DNA of 64,000 bases from Erwinia aphidicola (GCF_014773485.1 NZ_JACXBP010000001.1:496001-560000); one strand, 5' to 3'. Positions 54,488 through 64,000 are shown, counted from the first letter of the stretch. Numbers and translations: made by a program. Notes: a model not told the origin generated them from the sequence alone.

Positions 54488-56173
54488 TTGCATAAGGTTT
54501 GGCTAAACCGCTACCCCGCTGATGTACCTGCTGATATTAACCCCGATCGCTACCGGTCGCTGATCGAACTGTTTGAGCACGCGGCGCTGCGTTACGCTGA
54601 GCAAACGGCATTTATCAATATGGGGCAGAGCATGTCCTTCCGTCAGCTGGATGCGCGCAGCCGCGCATTTGCCGCCTATCTGCAACAGGGGTTGGGGCTG
54701 AAAAAGGGCGACCGCGTAGCGCTGATGATGCCAAACCTGCTGCAGTACCCGATTGCCCTGTTCGGCATCCTGCGTGCCGGCATGATTGTGGTGAACGTTA
54801 ACCCGCTGTATACCCCGCGAGAGCTGGAACATCAGCTGAATGACAGCGGTGCCAGTGCGATTGTGATTGTCTCCAACTTTGCCCACACGCTGGAAAAAGT
54901 GGTGGCAAAAACCCAGGTTAAGCACGTGATCCTGACGCGCCTTGGCGACCAGCTCTCCCCGGCCAAGGGTACGCTGGTCAATTTCGTCGTCAAATACATC
55001 AAAAAAATGGTGCCGAAATATTATCTCCCCGGAGCGATTTCGTTCCGTCAGGCGCTGCACAGCGGGGCACAGCTGGAGTATGTTAAGCCGGAGATTATCA
55101 ATGACGATCTCGCTTTCCTGCAATATACCGGCGGCACTACCGGTGTCGCCAAGGGCGCCATGCTGACGCACCGCAACATGCAGGCTAACCTTGAGCAGAC
55201 CAAGGCGACCTATGGCTCGTTGCTTAAGGCCGGTGAACATACCGTGGTCACCGCGCTACCGCTGTACCATATTTTCGCGCTGACGGTGAACTGCCTGCTG
55301 TTTATCGAGCTGGGCGGCGCTAACCTGCTGATCACCAACCCACGTGATATTCCGGGGCTGGTAAAAGAGCTGGCGAAATATCCCTTTACCGCGATCACCG
55401 GCGTTAACACGCTATTTAACGCGTTGCTTAACGATGCCGCGTTCAACCAGCTCGATTTCTCAACGCTGAGTTTATCCGCCGGTGGCGGCATGGCGGTGCA
55501 GAAGGCGGTGGCCGAGCGCTGGGAGAAGCTGACCGGCCATTATCTGCTGGAAGGTTACGGCCTGACAGAATGCTCCCCGCTGGTGTCGGTCAACCCGTAC
55601 GACATTACCTGCCATAACGGCAGCATTGGTTTACCGGTGCCCTCTACCGATATCATGCTGGTGGACGAAGCCGGGAATGAAGTGCCGGAAGGTGAACCGG
55701 GCGAACTCTGTATTAAAGGCCCGCAGGTGATGCTGGGATACTGGCAGCGCCCTGATGCAACCGATGAAGTTTTAAAAAATGGATGGCTTCGCAGCGGTGA
55801 TATTGTTACCGTTGACCACGAAGGTTTCCTGCGTATTGTCGATCGTAAAAAAGATATGATTCTGGTTTCCGGTTTCAACGTTTATCCTAATGAGATCGAG
55901 GATGTGCTGATGCTGCACCCAAAAGTGCGCGAAGCAGCCGCCATTGGCGTGCCGAATGATGTCGCGGGTGAGATGGTGAAAATCTGCGTGGTGAAGAAGG
56001 ATCCGTCACTGACGAAAGATGAACTGCTGGCTCACTGCAAGAAGCATCTGACAGGATATAAAATTCCTAAAATTGTTGAGTTCCGTGATGAGCTGCCGAA
56101 GACCAACGTCGGCAAAATACTGCGTCGCGAACTGCGCGAGGAAGCCATCAAGACGGCCCAGCCCACAGGCTGA
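54488..56173 (+). CDS. fadD: Long-chain-fatty-acid--CoA ligase
   Basis: A 561-residue (from TTG 54488) acyl-CoA synthetase that activates imported fatty acids. The ATP/AMP motif [13 protein letters not shown] (about 213) and the signature [25 protein letters not shown] are intact. TTG 54488 ([10 protein letters not shown]) aligns with the TTG start of E. coli FadD and has GAGGTG upstream; an ATG at 54455 with GAGG gives 572 residues and is also possible. A FadR-like box lies upstream. Confidence 0.96.
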   Translation: MHKVWLNRYPADVPADINPDRYRSLIELFEHAALRYAEQTAFINMGQSMSFRQLDARSRAFAAYLQQGLGLKKGDRVALMMPNLLQYPIALFGILRAGMIVVNVNPLYTPRELEHQLNDSGASAIVIVSNFAHTLEKVVAKTQVKHVILTRLGDQLSPAKGTLVNFVVKYIKKMVPKYYLPGAISFRQALHSGAQLEYVKPEIINDDLAFLQYTGGTTGVAKGAMLTHRNMQANLEQTKATYGSLLKAGEHTVVTALPLYHIFALTVNCLLFIELGGANLLITNPRDIPGLVKELAKYPFTAITGVNTLFNALLNDAAFNQLDFSTLSLSAGGGMAVQKAVAERWEKLTGHYLLEGYGLTECSPLVSVNPYDITCHNGSIGLPVPSTDIMLVDEAGNEVPEGEPGELCIKGPQVMLGYWQRPDATDEVLKNGWLRSGDIVTVDHEGFLRIVDRKKDMILVSGFNVYPNEIEDVLMLHPKVREAAAIGVPNDVAGEMVKICVVKKDPSLTKDELLAHCKKHLTGYKIPKIVEFRDELPKTNVGKILRRELREEAIKTAQPTG

Positions 56174-56201
56174 TCGCCAATGGCTTTTCCTGCTAACGTA
56201 C

Positions 56202-56226
56202 AATGCCGGGTTACCCGGCATTTTTA
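56202..56226 (+). terminator. fadD terminator
   Basis: AATGCCGGG-TTA-CCCGGCATT followed by TTTATT, 28 bases after the fadD stop. Confidence 0.9.
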
Positions 56227-56281
56227 TTGTTAACGCCAGCTGACTACAGGGCAATGGCCCCTGTGGCGAGAGAATACAAAT

Positions 56282-57403
56282 TTGAATTACACCATGATCA
56301 CCACCAATGAGGCGCTGGCCGAGGTCTGCCTGCGCGCCCGTCAGGTTCCTGCGCTGGCGCTGGATACTGAATTCGTCCGTACCCGTACTTACTACCCGCG
56401 TCTCGGTTTAATCCAGCTGTTCGATGGGGAGACTATTTCACTGATCGACCCGCTGCCGATCACCGACTGGACACCGTTCCGCGATCTGCTGGTCGATGCA
56501 CAGTGCATCAAATTCCTGCATGCCGGGAGTGAAGACCTCGAAGTATTCCATCACGAGTTTGGCGTGCTGCCGCAGCCGATGATCGATACGCAGATCCTCG
56601 CTGCCTTTAGCGGCCGCCCGCTGTCGTGCGGCTTCGCGACGATCGTTGAGTCCTTTACCGGCATTGCGCTGGATAAAAGCGAGTCACGTACTGACTGGAT
56701 AGCGCGCCCGCTAACCGAAAAACAGTGCCAGTACGCTGCTGCTGACGTGTTCTATCTGCTGCCGATTGCGCATAAGCTGATGGCAGAGACCGAAGCAGCA
56801 GGGCAGATGGACGCGGCGCTGGATGAGTGCCAGCTGCTGTGCAAGCGCCGCACTACGCTGCTTGACCCGCAGGATGCCTGGCGTGAAATCACCAATGCCT
56901 GGCAGCTGCGCCCACGTCAGCTGGCCGCGCTGCGCCTGTTGGCTGCCTGGCGGCTTGAGCTGGCACGCGAGAAAGATATGGCGGTTAACTTTGTGGTACG
57001 CGAAGAGAACCTGTGGAAAGTCGCCCGCTTTATGCCGGGTTCGCTGGGCGAGCTGGACCATCTGGGGCTGGCCGGGCAGGAGATCCGTTTCCACGGCAAA
57101 GCGCTGGTAGCGATGGTGGCGCAGGCCAATGCACTGAGCGAAGCAGAGCTACCGCAGCCGTTGCCGAATCTGGTTGACTATCCGAACTACAAGCAGGTTT
57201 TCAAAGGGTTAAAAGCCCTGGTGGCGGAGTCGGCGGAACAGCATGGCGTCAGTCAGGAACTGCTGGCATCGCGCCGTCAGATCAATCAGCTGCTGAGCTG
57301 GTACTGGAAATTGAAACCACAAACGACCAAGCCGGAGCTGGTGGATGGCTGGCGTGGGAAACTGCTGGAAAAGGGTATCAACGAACTGCTCGCGGCGTAC
57401 TAA
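56282..57403 (+). CDS. rnd: Ribonuclease D
   Basis: A 373-residue 3'-5' exoribonuclease (DEDDy family) for tRNA 3'-end maturation. ALDTEFVRTRTYYP holds the first acidic pair, and LIDTQILAAFSGRPLSCGFATIV and YAAADVFYLLPIAHKL carry the others; HRDC domains follow from about residue 210. It starts with TTG at 56282, as in E. coli rnd, where the UUG start limits expression. Intergenic stem-loops separate it from minE. Confidence 0.95.
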   Translation: MNYTMITTNEALAEVCLRARQVPALALDTEFVRTRTYYPRLGLIQLFDGETISLIDPLPITDWTPFRDLLVDAQCIKFLHAGSEDLEVFHHEFGVLPQPMIDTQILAAFSGRPLSCGFATIVESFTGIALDKSESRTDWIARPLTEKQCQYAAADVFYLLPIAHKLMAETEAAGQMDAALDECQLLCKRRTTLLDPQDAWREITNAWQLRPRQLAALRLLAAWRLELAREKDMAVNFVVREENLWKVARFMPGSLGELDHLGLAGQEIRFHGKALVAMVAQANALSEAELPQPLPNLVDYPNYKQVFKGLKALVAESAEQHGVSQELLASRRQINQLLSWYWKLKPQTTKPELVDGWRGKLLEKGINELLAAY

Positions 57404-57420
57404 ACGCGCGAAGAAATTGT

Positions 57421-57441
57421 CCCCTGCTGCGATAGCAGGGG
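57421..57441. terminator. Hairpin between rnd and minE
   Basis: CCCCTGCT-GCGAT-AGCAGGGG forms an 8-base stem between two convergent genes; T-tracts are weak on both strands. The same CCCCTGC/GCAGGGG arms occur after yoaB. Confidence 0.5.
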
Positions 57442-57462
57442 AAAATCAGGAACGGTTGGGGA

Positions 57463-57744
57463 TCATTTCGGTGTGTCTTCCGCTTCCGCTTCTGTCTCTG
57501 GCAGGGTGACGTTCAACTCAAGAATAGAGATGTCATCATCCTTTTGATCCAGCTTGACGCTCAGCATCTCTGGATCAATTTTCACGTATTTGCAGATCAC
57601 TTCCAAAATGTCCCTTTTCAGCTGTGGCAGATAGTGGGGCTCACTGTCGCCCCTTCTGCGTTCCGCCACAATAATCTGCAGCCGCTCCTTGGCTATATTG
57701 GCTGTGCTCTTTTTACGGGATAAAAAGAAATCGAGTAAGGCCAT
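57463..57744 (-). CDS. minE: Cell division topological specificity factor MinE
   Basis: A 93-residue protein with the MinD-binding N-terminus ([24 protein letters not shown]) and the C-terminal topological domain. It drives MinD off the membrane and sets the Min oscillation. The last 10 residues ([11 protein letters not shown]) are acidic and variable. Three bases after minD; the third gene of minCDE. Confidence 0.97.
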   Translation of the reverse strand: MALLDFFLSRKKSTANIAKERLQIIVAERRRGDSEPHYLPQLKRDILEVICKYVKIDPEMLSVKLDQKDDDISILELNVTLPETEAEAEDTPK

Positions 57745-57747
57745 GGT

Positions 57748-58560
57748 TTATCCCCCAAACAGGCGTTTCAGGAAACCCTTCTTCTCTTCTTCAATGAAGC
57801 GGAAGGGACGTTCTTCACCGAGCAGACGGTCAACGGTATCGGCATAAGCTTTACCTGCGTCTGATTCAGCGTCCAGGATCACTGGCTCACCCTGGTTTGA
57901 GGCGCGCAGCACGGACTGGTCCTCCGGAATCACGCCGGCCAGTGGAATACGCAGAATTTCCAGTACGTCTTCCATGCTCAGCATGTCACCGCGGTTTACG
58001 CGGCCCGGGTTATAGCGGGTCAGTAACAGATGCTCTTTAATCGGGTCCTGGCCGTTCTCCGCACGACGTGATTTGGAGGACAGGATACCGAGAATACGGT
58101 CGGAGTCGCGCACTGACGACACTTCCGGGTTGGTGGTGATGATCGCTTCGTCGGCGAAATAGAGCGCCATCAGGGCACCGGTTTCAATCCCCGCCGGGGA
58201 GTCACACACCACGAAATCGAACTCCATGTTGCCGAGGTCATTCAGCACTTTTTCCACGCCTTCGCGGGTCAGTGCATCTTTATCACGGGTTTGCGACGCT
58301 GGCAGAATAAACAGGTTTTCGGTGCGTTTATCTTTGATTAACGCCTGGTTCAGCGTGGCATCACCCTGAATCACGTTAACAAAGTCATAAACCACACGGC
58401 GTTCACAGCCCATAATCAAATCGAGGTTACGCAGACCGATATCGAAATCGATAACGACAGTTTTTTTACCTTTCTGCGCCAAACCGGTAGCGATGGCCGC
58501 GCTGGACGTGGTTTTACCAACGCCTCCCTTACCCGATGTAACAACAATAATGCGTGCCAT
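57748..58560 (-). CDS. minD: Septum site-determining ATPase MinD
   Basis: A 270-residue ParA/MinD-type ATPase. The deviant Walker A KGGVGKTT is at about 10-17, and the C-terminal amphipathic helix KGFLKRLFGG binds the membrane. It recruits MinC and is stimulated by MinE. The gap to minC is 42 bases and that to minE is 3. Confidence 0.98.
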   Translation of the reverse strand: MARIIVVTSGKGGVGKTTSSAAIATGLAQKGKKTVVIDFDIGLRNLDLIMGCERRVVYDFVNVIQGDATLNQALIKDKRTENLFILPASQTRDKDALTREGVEKVLNDLGNMEFDFVVCDSPAGIETGALMALYFADEAIITTNPEVSSVRDSDRILGILSSKSRRAENGQDPIKEHLLLTRYNPGRVNRGDMLSMEDVLEILRIPLAGVIPEDQSVLRASNQGEPVILDAESDAGKAYADTVDRLLGEERPFRFIEEEKKGFLKRLFGG

Positions 58561-58602
58561 ATAGTAATTTCCTTAAGAAAAGAAAGGGCTCGTGAGCCTG
58601 GC

Positions 58603-59304
58603 TCAGTTCAATGTTTGTATAGTCAGGGCGCCATCTTTGAGACAAAGACGCGACGCTTTTCCGAAAAATTCAGCGGGGATCTGGTCCATAATCCAGTAGT
58701 TACCGGCTATGGAGACCAGTTCAGCTGATAAACTGGTACAAAAAATCTGGCAATTTTTATCGCCGGAGGCGCCAGCCAGCGCACGCCCACGCATCATGCC
58801 GTAAATATGGATATTGCCATCGGCGATCAGTTCAGCACCGGCGCTGACGCTGTTAGTGACGATAAGATCGCTGTTTTTGGCATAGATTTGCTGCCCGGAA
58901 CGAACCGGTGTGGAGATAATCCGGGTTTTGGTGGCAGGTAGCTCAGTCGGGGCAACCGGCACCGGCAGTGCGGCTGCCTCAGCATTTTTCTTCTGCTCTT
59001 TGCCTTCGCTCAGGACGGGCAGGCCCGAGCGCGCAATCATGCGTTTTAACTGCTCATCCTTGCAGCCACTGATGCCAACAATATGTAAGCCTGTCGCCAC
59101 AATAGCCTGCTGCATCAGCCGCCAGTTAACTTCGCGCGAAAGCGACGAAACGTTGACGACCACGGGGGCATTCTTCAGAAAGGCCGGAGCCTGGCTGACC
59201 TTCTCCTCCAGTGCCCGACGCACGGTATCAGGATCGGTGTGGTGCAAATGAACGACCGACAGCGTAAAACTACTGCCCTTTAACTCGATTGGCGATTGTG
59301 ACAT
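58603..59304 (-). CDS. minC: Septum formation inhibitor MinC
   Basis: A 233-residue FtsZ-ring inhibitor. An N-terminal domain (about 1-105) binds FtsZ, an Ala/Pro-rich linker follows, and a C-terminal beta-helix domain (about 120-225; [34 protein letters not shown]) binds MinD. First gene of minCDE. Confidence 0.97.
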   Translation of the reverse strand: MSQSPIELKGSSFTLSVVHLHHTDPDTVRRALEEKVSQAPAFLKNAPVVVNVSSLSREVNWRLMQQAIVATGLHIVGISGCKDEQLKRMIARSGLPVLSEGKEQKKNAEAAALPVPVAPTELPATKTRIISTPVRSGQQIYAKNSDLIVTNSVSAGAELIADGNIHIYGMMRGRALAGASGDKNCQIFCTSLSAELVSIAGNYWIMDQIPAEFFGKASRLCLKDGALTIQTLN

Positions 59305-59459
59305 CTGTCCCGCTCAGTCCTGTTATTTCTTACCCGGCTAAATCAACCCCACAAGACGGTGATTAATCAAAGCCGTGAATATTCCGAAGTTCTGCAAGCA
59401 TGTTATAGTTACTGTAATATTCAGGCAAGCCACCATCCCGGTTAATTCGAGTAAAAAAT

Positions 59460-59735
59460 ATGTTTTGTGTGATCTACAGAAGTCCCCAGCGTGACCAGAC
59501 TTATCTTTATGTCGAAAAAAAAGACGATTTCTCCCGCGTTCCCGAAGCCTTACTGAAAGGGTTCGGCAAACCGCAGCTGGCAATGCTGCTGCCGCTTGAC
59601 GGCAGTAAGAAGCTGGTAGGTGCGGATATCGAGAAAGTGAAAGCGGCGCTGCGTGATGAAGGCTTTTATTTACAGATGCCGCCGCCGGTAGAAAGTCTGC
59701 TTAAGATGCACCTGGAAAATGATAAAAAACTTTAA
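59460..59735 (+). CDS. ycgL: YcgL-domain protein
   Basis: A 91-residue protein with the YcgL fold ([29 protein letters not shown]). Function unknown. It is divergent from minC, as in E. coli. Start and length are family-like. Confidence 0.94.
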   Translation: MFCVIYRSPQRDQTYLYVEKKDDFSRVPEALLKGFGKPQLAMLLPLDGSKKLVGADIEKVKAALRDEGFYLQMPPPVESLLKMHLENDKKL

Positions 59736-59827
59736 TTAGGATTCATCTGCAAATATATCTCCACCGTTCAGAACCCCCCTGGATGTTTTAATTCGACGGT
59801 GGAGAGCGTAAAAAAAAAGGATGCCGC

Positions 59828-60925
59828 ATGAAGCTGTCAGCCCTGCACACTTTACTGTTCACCGTCGCCCTGGCTGGCTGTGCCGCCAGTAACCACGCCG
59901 CTCCGGCCCCCGAAACCTCAGAACCTGCAGCTAAACCTGCAGCCAGCCCCACACCTTCCGGTGGCTTCCTGAAGCCAACCCCGAGCAGTAGCACCCTGGC
60001 GCAACAGGGGCGCGATCCCGCAGAGTTCCCGGCCTACGTGGAGCAGCTTAAAGCCCAGGCCCGCCAGCAGGGAATCGACCAGGCTACTATCGATACGGCA
60101 TTCACCGGCGTGCATTTTGTTGATCGGGTGATCAAATCCGACCGCGGGCAGCTCGAGAAAAAAATCACCCTTAACGACTACCTTAGCCGGGTGATCACCC
60201 AGGCGAAGATCGATAAAGGGCGCGAGAATCTGCAGCAGTATCAGAATCAGCTGCAGCCGATTGCTGCCGCTTCTGGCGTGCAGGCCAATTACATTGTGGC
60301 GCTGTGGGCTATGGAAAGTCAGTTCGGCAGCATCCAGGGCAAAGAGGAAGTGGTCTCCGCACTGTCAACGCTGGCATTTGAGGGCCGCCGCGAGGCGTTC
60401 TTTACCAAAGAGCTGATGGCGGCGCTAAAAATCATTCAGCAGCAGCAGATGTCCGCTGCCGATCTAAAGGGCTCGTGGGCCGGTGCGATGGGGCAGAGCC
60501 AGTTTATGCCAAGCTCTTTCCTGACTTATGGTAAAGACGGCGATGGCGATGGCAAAATCGATATCTGGAACAACCTTGATGATGTCTTTGCTTCCACCGC
60601 TAATTATCTGCAGCGTGAAGGCTGGCAGGCGGGCCAGCGCTGGGGCGTGGAAGTGACGCTGCCGGGCAACTTTGGTGCGCAGCTGGCCGGGCTGAAAACG
60701 CCGCAGGCGAAAACCGTGGCGCAGTGGCAGCAGCTGGGCGTGCAGGCCAATAATCCCGATGCGGCCAGCAACGGCGCACAGCGGGCATGGATTGTGACCC
60801 CGGAAGATGGCGACGGCCGTTCATTCATGGTTTATGACAATTTCCGCACTCTGATGCACTGGAATCGATCCTATTATTTCGCTATCAGTATTGGCACCAT
60901 GGCCGATGCACTTGCGGCACAGTAA
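59828..60925 (+). CDS. MltB-like lytic murein transglycosylase lipoprotein
   Basis: A 365-residue lipoprotein: the lipobox LAGC ends the signal peptide at about residue 18. After a Pro/Ala/Ser-rich linker (about 20-60) comes an SLT_2/MltB domain with the catalytic glutamate in VALWAMESQFGSIQG, and GAMGQSQFMPSSFL and RYAVSIGTMAD-like ends. It cleaves murein glycan to give anhydro ends. In E. coli no such gene lies between ycgL and ycgM; this is a paralogue. Confidence 0.9.
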   Translation: MKLSALHTLLFTVALAGCAASNHAAPAPETSEPAAKPAASPTPSGGFLKPTPSSSTLAQQGRDPAEFPAYVEQLKAQARQQGIDQATIDTAFTGVHFVDRVIKSDRGQLEKKITLNDYLSRVITQAKIDKGRENLQQYQNQLQPIAAASGVQANYIVALWAMESQFGSIQGKEEVVSALSTLAFEGRREAFFTKELMAALKIIQQQQMSAADLKGSWAGAMGQSQFMPSSFLTYGKDGDGDGKIDIWNNLDDVFASTANYLQREGWQAGQRWGVEVTLPGNFGAQLAGLKTPQAKTVAQWQQLGVQANNPDAASNGAQRAWIVTPEDGDGRSFMVYDNFRTLMHWNRSYYFAISIGTMADALAAQ

Positions 60926-60994
60926 GCACTAAACCCATCACGACGTGCGCTGGCACGATGTCGGCGCCGCTCACCAACCAGGCAGGGGAAGAGT

Positions 60995-61654
60995 ATGTAT
61001 CAGCATCACAACTGGCAGGGCGAACTGTTAGATTTTCCGGCAAGTAAGGTCGTGTGCGTGGGCAGTAACTACGCTAAACATATTAAAGAGATGGGCAGCG
61101 CTACGCCGACTGAGCCGGTACTGTTCATCAAGCCGGAAACTGCGCTGTGCGATATGCGCCAGCCGCTATCGATTCCGCAGGGGTTAGGCGCGGTGCATCA
61201 CGAAGTTGAGCTGGCAGTGCTGATTGGCGCGACGCTGAAGCATGCAAGCGTTGAGCATGTGGCAAAGGCGATTGCCGGCTACGGCGTTGCGCTGGATTTA
61301 ACCCTGCGTGACGTGCAGGCCGGGTGCAAGAAAGCCGGTCAACCCTGGGAAAAAGCCAAAGGCTTTGATAACTCCTGCCCGCTCTCTGGTTTTATTCCGG
61401 TCAGTGAGTTCAAAGAAGATCCTCAGGACGTAGAACTGAAGCTGGTGGTCAACGGCGAAGTGCGCCAGCAGGGCAGCACCGCGGACATGATCCATAAAAT
61501 TGTGCCGCTGATTGCCTACATGAGCCAGTTCTTCACCCTGCGTGCGGGCGACGTGATCCTGACCGGCACGCCAGAAGGGGTTGGCCCGATGGTTTCTGGC
61601 GATAAGCTGGAAGTCTCTCTGGGCGGAAGAGGGGTTGCCACCCGGGTCCTGTAA
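60995..61654 (+). CDS. ycgM: YcgM, fumarylacetoacetate hydrolase-family protein
   Basis: A 219-residue FAH-family protein. Motifs [24 protein letters not shown] (metal-binding Glu residues) and [15 protein letters not shown] are present. It resembles oxaloacetate decarboxylase/acylpyruvase enzymes (FAHD1). GGGGAAG lies upstream. Second gene of the conserved ycgL-M-N group. Confidence 0.93.
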   Translation: MYQHHNWQGELLDFPASKVVCVGSNYAKHIKEMGSATPTEPVLFIKPETALCDMRQPLSIPQGLGAVHHEVELAVLIGATLKHASVEHVAKAIAGYGVALDLTLRDVQAGCKKAGQPWEKAKGFDNSCPLSGFIPVSEFKEDPQDVELKLVVNGEVRQQGSTADMIHKIVPLIAYMSQFFTLRAGDVILTGTPEGVGPMVSGDKLEVSLGGRGVATRVL

Positions 61655-61685
61655 TCACCCGCCAAGGCGACAACACTTGCAACTG

Positions 61686-61717
61686 AAGCCCAAACCCCTT
61701 ATAAGGTTCGGGCTTTT
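61686..61717 (+). terminator. ycgM terminator
   Basis: AAGCCC/GGGCTT arms with inner AACC/GGTT pairing, followed by TTACTTTTA. It lies 20 bases before the ycgN start. Confidence 0.65.
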
Positions 61718-61736
61718 ACTTTTACTGGACGCTAAC

Positions 61737-62186
61737 ATGACTGAGACCCCTTTCTGGCAGCGTAAAACGCTGGAACAAATGAGCGACGAGGAATGGGAAT
61801 CCTTATGTGATGGCTGCGGTCAGTGCTGCCTGAATAAGTTGCAGGATGCCGATACCGATGAAATCTACTTCACCAACGTCGCCTGTAATCAGCTGAACAT
61901 CAAAACCTGCCAGTGCCGTAACTATGAAACCCGTTTCGAACTGGAGGAGGATTGCATCAAGCTGACGCGCGATAATCTGCCCACCTTCCAGTGGCTGCCG
62001 CCGAGCTGCGCCTATCGCGTGCTGGCTGAAGGCAAAACTCTGCCGCCGTGGCATCCACTGCGCAGCGGTTCACGTGCCGCAATGCATGCCGCGCGTATTT
62101 CGGTGCGCCACATTGCCGTGCATGAGAGCGAAGTCGTAGACTGGGAAGAGCACATCATTAACCGTCCGCGCTGGTACGGCAAGTAG
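61737..62186 (+). CDS. ycgN: YcgN, UPF0260 protein
   Basis: A 149-residue protein with several conserved cysteines ([26 protein letters not shown]), which look like a metal or iron-sulfur site. Function unknown. ATG 61737 fits the E. coli start; the frame extends to 61581 inside ycgM. Confidence 0.94.
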   Translation: MTETPFWQRKTLEQMSDEEWESLCDGCGQCCLNKLQDADTDEIYFTNVACNQLNIKTCQCRNYETRFELEEDCIKLTRDNLPTFQWLPPSCAYRVLAEGKTLPPWHPLRSGSRAAMHAARISVRHIAVHESEVVDWEEHIINRPRWYGK

Positions 62187-62203
62187 TACAGAAGGCGGAG
62201 GAG

Positions 62204-62227
62204 CAGAGCCAGCGGACGCTGGCTCTG
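62204..62227. terminator. Hairpin between ycgN and dsbB
   Basis: CAGAGCCAGC-GGAC-GCTGGCTCTG is a perfect 10-base stem between two convergent genes. T-tracts are weak. Confidence 0.55.
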
Positions 62228-62233
62228 GCAAGC

Positions 62234-62764
62234 TTAACGTGAGAACAGATCGCGTCTTTTCGGTTTAAACGCCTGGGCAATCAGCACCAGCACGCCAACC
62301 AGCAGGTAAGCCGCAAAGATTCCCACCAGCCACTGCGGCATACCCAGCGTCAGAAACGACCAGGATTTCTCCGCGCAGTCACCTGAGGCGACAAATACCG
62401 ACGGCAGCCATTTATCCAGCGGCAGCCACGTCGGGAAGCGAGCAGCAAAATCACAGGTGACAAACGGTGACGGATGCAGCTGGATCATCGTGTGTTCCCA
62501 CGCCAGACGCACCCCTTCCCAGGCACTGTACAGCCAGATGACGATTGCCACCCAGCGCAGCGGTGTTTTTGGTGCGATGGCACCGACAATCCCTGCACCC
62601 ATAATGCCAAACAGCGCGCAACGTTCATAAATGCACATTACGCAGGGTTTCAGCAGCATCACGTGCTGAAAATAGAGCGCTGTCATCTCCAGGGCAAAAG
62701 CCGCTAGCGCCATTAAAAGCCAGGCACCCCGGCCATAAGAGCAGCGATTCAGGTATCTCAACAT
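62234..62764 (-). CDS. dsbB: Disulfide bond formation protein DsbB
   Basis: A 176-residue inner membrane protein with four helices. The quinone-side pair is CVMC (about 41-44) and the second pair is in [10 protein letters not shown] and [10 protein letters not shown] (about 104 and 130). It reoxidises DsbA using ubiquinone. nhaB, which follows in E. coli, is missing here. Confidence 0.96.
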   Translation of the reverse strand: MLRYLNRCSYGRGAWLLMALAAFALEMTALYFQHVMLLKPCVMCIYERCALFGIMGAGIVGAIAPKTPLRWVAIVIWLYSAWEGVRLAWEHTMIQLHPSPFVTCDFAARFPTWLPLDKWLPSVFVASGDCAEKSWSFLTLGMPQWLVGIFAAYLLVGVLVLIAQAFKPKRRDLFSR

Positions 62765-63072
62765 AAGTCTGTCCGTGTAGTAGGCGTTGAAACGGCAGTG
62801 TAAACGAAAAGCGCCAGCATGCCAGCCTGCGTGAGAAAAATTTAAGCGGGAAAATGACTTAAAATAAACCCGTTAGTAAAAAAGTGAAGTTTTCAGCTTT
62901 CGAACCCGACACGGAAAAAGAAGCCGATAAAGCGCCATCCGTTACCGGAAAAGAATCTCTGATTTTTGCAGATGATCGCTTTTTCCCCGGTAGCCAGGCT
63001 AGGTGAAGCCTGGGGCGTCTGGTATGATGAGCTGAAATTTTGCAGTCCTGAACGCAACGGAAATAGAACGCT
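62765..63072. promoter_or_regulatory. dsbB-fadR intergenic region
   Basis: These 308 bases hold no gene. An extended -10 sequence TGGTATGAT at 63020-63028 lies 45 bases before the fadR ATG and is the likely fadR promoter. E. coli has nhaB in this place; no remnant is seen. Confidence 0.45.
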
Positions 63073-63792
63073 ATGGTCATTAAAGCGCAGAGCCCTGCGG
63101 GTTTCGCTGAAGAGTATATTATTGAAAGTATCTGGAATAATCGTTTTGCTCCGGGTTCTATCCTGCCTGCAGAGCGTGAGCTCTCCGAACTGATTGGCGT
63201 TACCCGCACCACGTTGCGCGAAGTGCTTCAGCGCCTGGCGCGCGATGGCTGGCTGACCATTCAGCATGGTAAACCGACTAAGGTGAACAATTTTTGGGAA
63301 ACTTCCGGGCTGAGTATTCTGGAAACCCTGGCCCGGCTTGACCATGACAGCGTGCCGCAGCTGATCGACAATCTGCTCTCCGTGCGCACCAATATCTCTT
63401 CAATCTTTATCCGCCGCGCTATCCGCACCTATCCGGAAAAAGCCCGCGAAGTGCTGGAAACGGCCAATCAGGTTGAGGACCAGGCCGAGGCGTATACCAA
63501 CCTTGACTACAATATTTTCCGCGGGCTGGCCTTTGCTTCAGGCAACCCGATATACGGTCTGATTCTTAATGGATTGAAAGGGCTTTATACCCGCGTTGGC
63601 CGCCACTACTTCTCTAATCCGGAAGCGCGCCGTCTGGCGCAGGCGTTCTATCAGCAGCTGCTGGAAATCCTGCAGACTAAAAACTATGAGCTGATTGTCG
63701 ACAGCGTGCGTGACTACGGCCGCCGCAGCGGCGAAATCTGGCACGCCATGCAGATCAGCATGCCGACCGACCTGCCGCCGGCGCGTCGCTGA
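63073..63792 (+). CDS. fadR: FadR, fatty acid metabolism regulator
   Basis: A 239-residue GntR-family regulator, the same length as in E. coli. The winged helix (about 1-72; [25 protein letters not shown]) is followed by the acyl-CoA-binding helical domain. FadR represses fad genes and activates fabA/fabB. It probably controls the fadD in this window. The start has GGAAATAGAACGCT upstream, a weak GGAA site. Confidence 0.97.
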   Translation: MVIKAQSPAGFAEEYIIESIWNNRFAPGSILPAERELSELIGVTRTTLREVLQRLARDGWLTIQHGKPTKVNNFWETSGLSILETLARLDHDSVPQLIDNLLSVRTNISSIFIRRAIRTYPEKAREVLETANQVEDQAEAYTNLDYNIFRGLAFASGNPIYGLILNGLKGLYTRVGRHYFSNPEARRLAQAFYQQLLEILQTKNYELIVDSVRDYGRRSGEIWHAMQISMPTDLPPARR

Positions 63793-63797
63793 AATTA

Positions 63798-63829
63798 AAA
63801 GGGACGACCATAAAAGCGGTCGTCCCCTA
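63798..63829. terminator. Terminator between fadR and ycgB
   Basis: GGGACGACC-ATAAAAGC-GGTCGTCCC has 9-base arms. On the minus strand it is followed by TTTTAATTT and ends ycgB; on the plus strand it probably also stops fadR. Confidence 0.8.
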
Positions 63830-63838
63830 CAATTGTCC

Positions 63839-64000
63839 TCAGATAGCTGTTCCGGCACGCGGCGGACAGCGGTCTAAAATTTCAACGCTGCCGTCATCGT
63901 TCTGCTGCTCGAGATTGACATCAAAGCCCCACAGGCGGTGTACGTGTTTCAACACTTCACGACGGCTCTTGTCGAGCGGTGCCCGGTTATGCGGCACATA
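63839..64000 (-). CDS. ycgB: YcgB, SpoVR-family protein, C-terminal end
   Basis: The last 53 residues of a minus-strand gene that continues past the right edge. They contain EVLKHVHRLWGFDVNLEQQ and end RCPPRAGTAI, matching the end of E. coli YcgB (SpoVR family), which is next to fadR there. Function unknown; sigmaS-linked in E. coli. Too little is visible for domain analysis. Confidence 0.85.
   Translation of the reverse strand, partial: YVPHNRAPLDKSRREVLKHVHRLWGFDVNLEQQNDDGSVEILDRCPPRAGTAI

Noticed and set aside
62859..63345. Minus-strand frames in the dsbB-fadR gap.
   Set aside because: They run into fadR antisense and show no signal peptide, motif or ribosome site; no remnant of nhaB either.
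1..64000. CRISPR arrays, IS elements, prophage genes, rRNA and tRNA genes.
   Set aside because: No regularly spaced repeats, transposase, integrase or phage structural proteins were seen, and no tRNA-like cloverleaf or rRNA sequence was recognised by eye. A tRNAscan run would be decisive for tRNAs.

Overview
This window is chromosomal DNA from a member of the Enterobacterales, most likely the Erwiniaceae (Erwinia or Pantoea). Two things point there. Most gene content and order matches the Escherichia coli stretches zwf-eda-purT-yebG-yebE-ptrB-exoX-holE, yebZ-yebY-SdsR-pphA-rsmF-letBA-msrC-proQ-prc-htpX-kdgR-cspC-rlmA, manXYZ-yoaE-sdaA-pabB-fadD-rnd and minEDC-ycgLMN-dsbB-fadR-ycgB. In addition, a desferrioxamine cluster (dfoJAC), typical of Erwinia and Pantoea, lies next to pykA. 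The genus assignment is an inference from recalled gene families; no search was run. I saw no rRNA, tRNA, CRISPR array, IS element or prophage.

Layout. Positions 1-3657 (minus) hold dfoJ, dfoA and the start of dfoC, which make cadaverine, N-hydroxylate it and assemble a hydroxamate siderophore. Their promoter carries a Fur box and an ideal CRP site. Positions 4.1-9.3 kb hold the glucose-6-phosphate/Entner-Doudoroff group pykA, hexR, zwf and eda; edd is missing between zwf and eda. Positions 9.3-18.4 kb hold purT (PurR box), yebG (LexA box), an isomerase-like gene, yebE, ptrB, exoX, a nitrilase-family gene, holE and the copper-related yobA-yebZ-yebY operon.

Positions 18.5-23.0 kb are the accessory part. 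SdsR is followed by a HigBA-type toxin-antitoxin operon with a doubled palindromic operator, a hok/mok-type toxin locus, a small membrane protein flanked by imperfect direct repeats, an AI-2E family permease, a spermidine-synthase-like protein without the usual polyamine motifs, a charged orphan protein and an unlisted 35-residue membrane peptide. In E. coli SdsR is followed closely by pphA, so this is a candidate insertion hotspot.

Positions 23.1-39.6 kb return to conserved genes: a PPP phosphatase, rsmF, letAB (lipid transport), msrC, proQ, prc, htpX, an MFS exporter, kdgR, yobH, yebO, yobF-cspC, rlmA and yobD. Positions 39.6-46.1 kb hold the mannose PTS operon manXYZ with a Mlc-type operator, the TerC/CorC protein YoaE and a CSS-EAL c-di-GMP phosphodiesterase. 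Positions 46.4-64 kb hold sdaA, nudL, pabB, yoaH, yoaB, yoaA, tsaB, yeaY, fadD, rnd, minCDE, ycgL, a MltB-like transglycosylase, ycgM, ycgN, dsbB, fadR and the end of ycgB. Several small genes and many starts were re-assigned from ribosome binding sites and family alignments recalled from memory.
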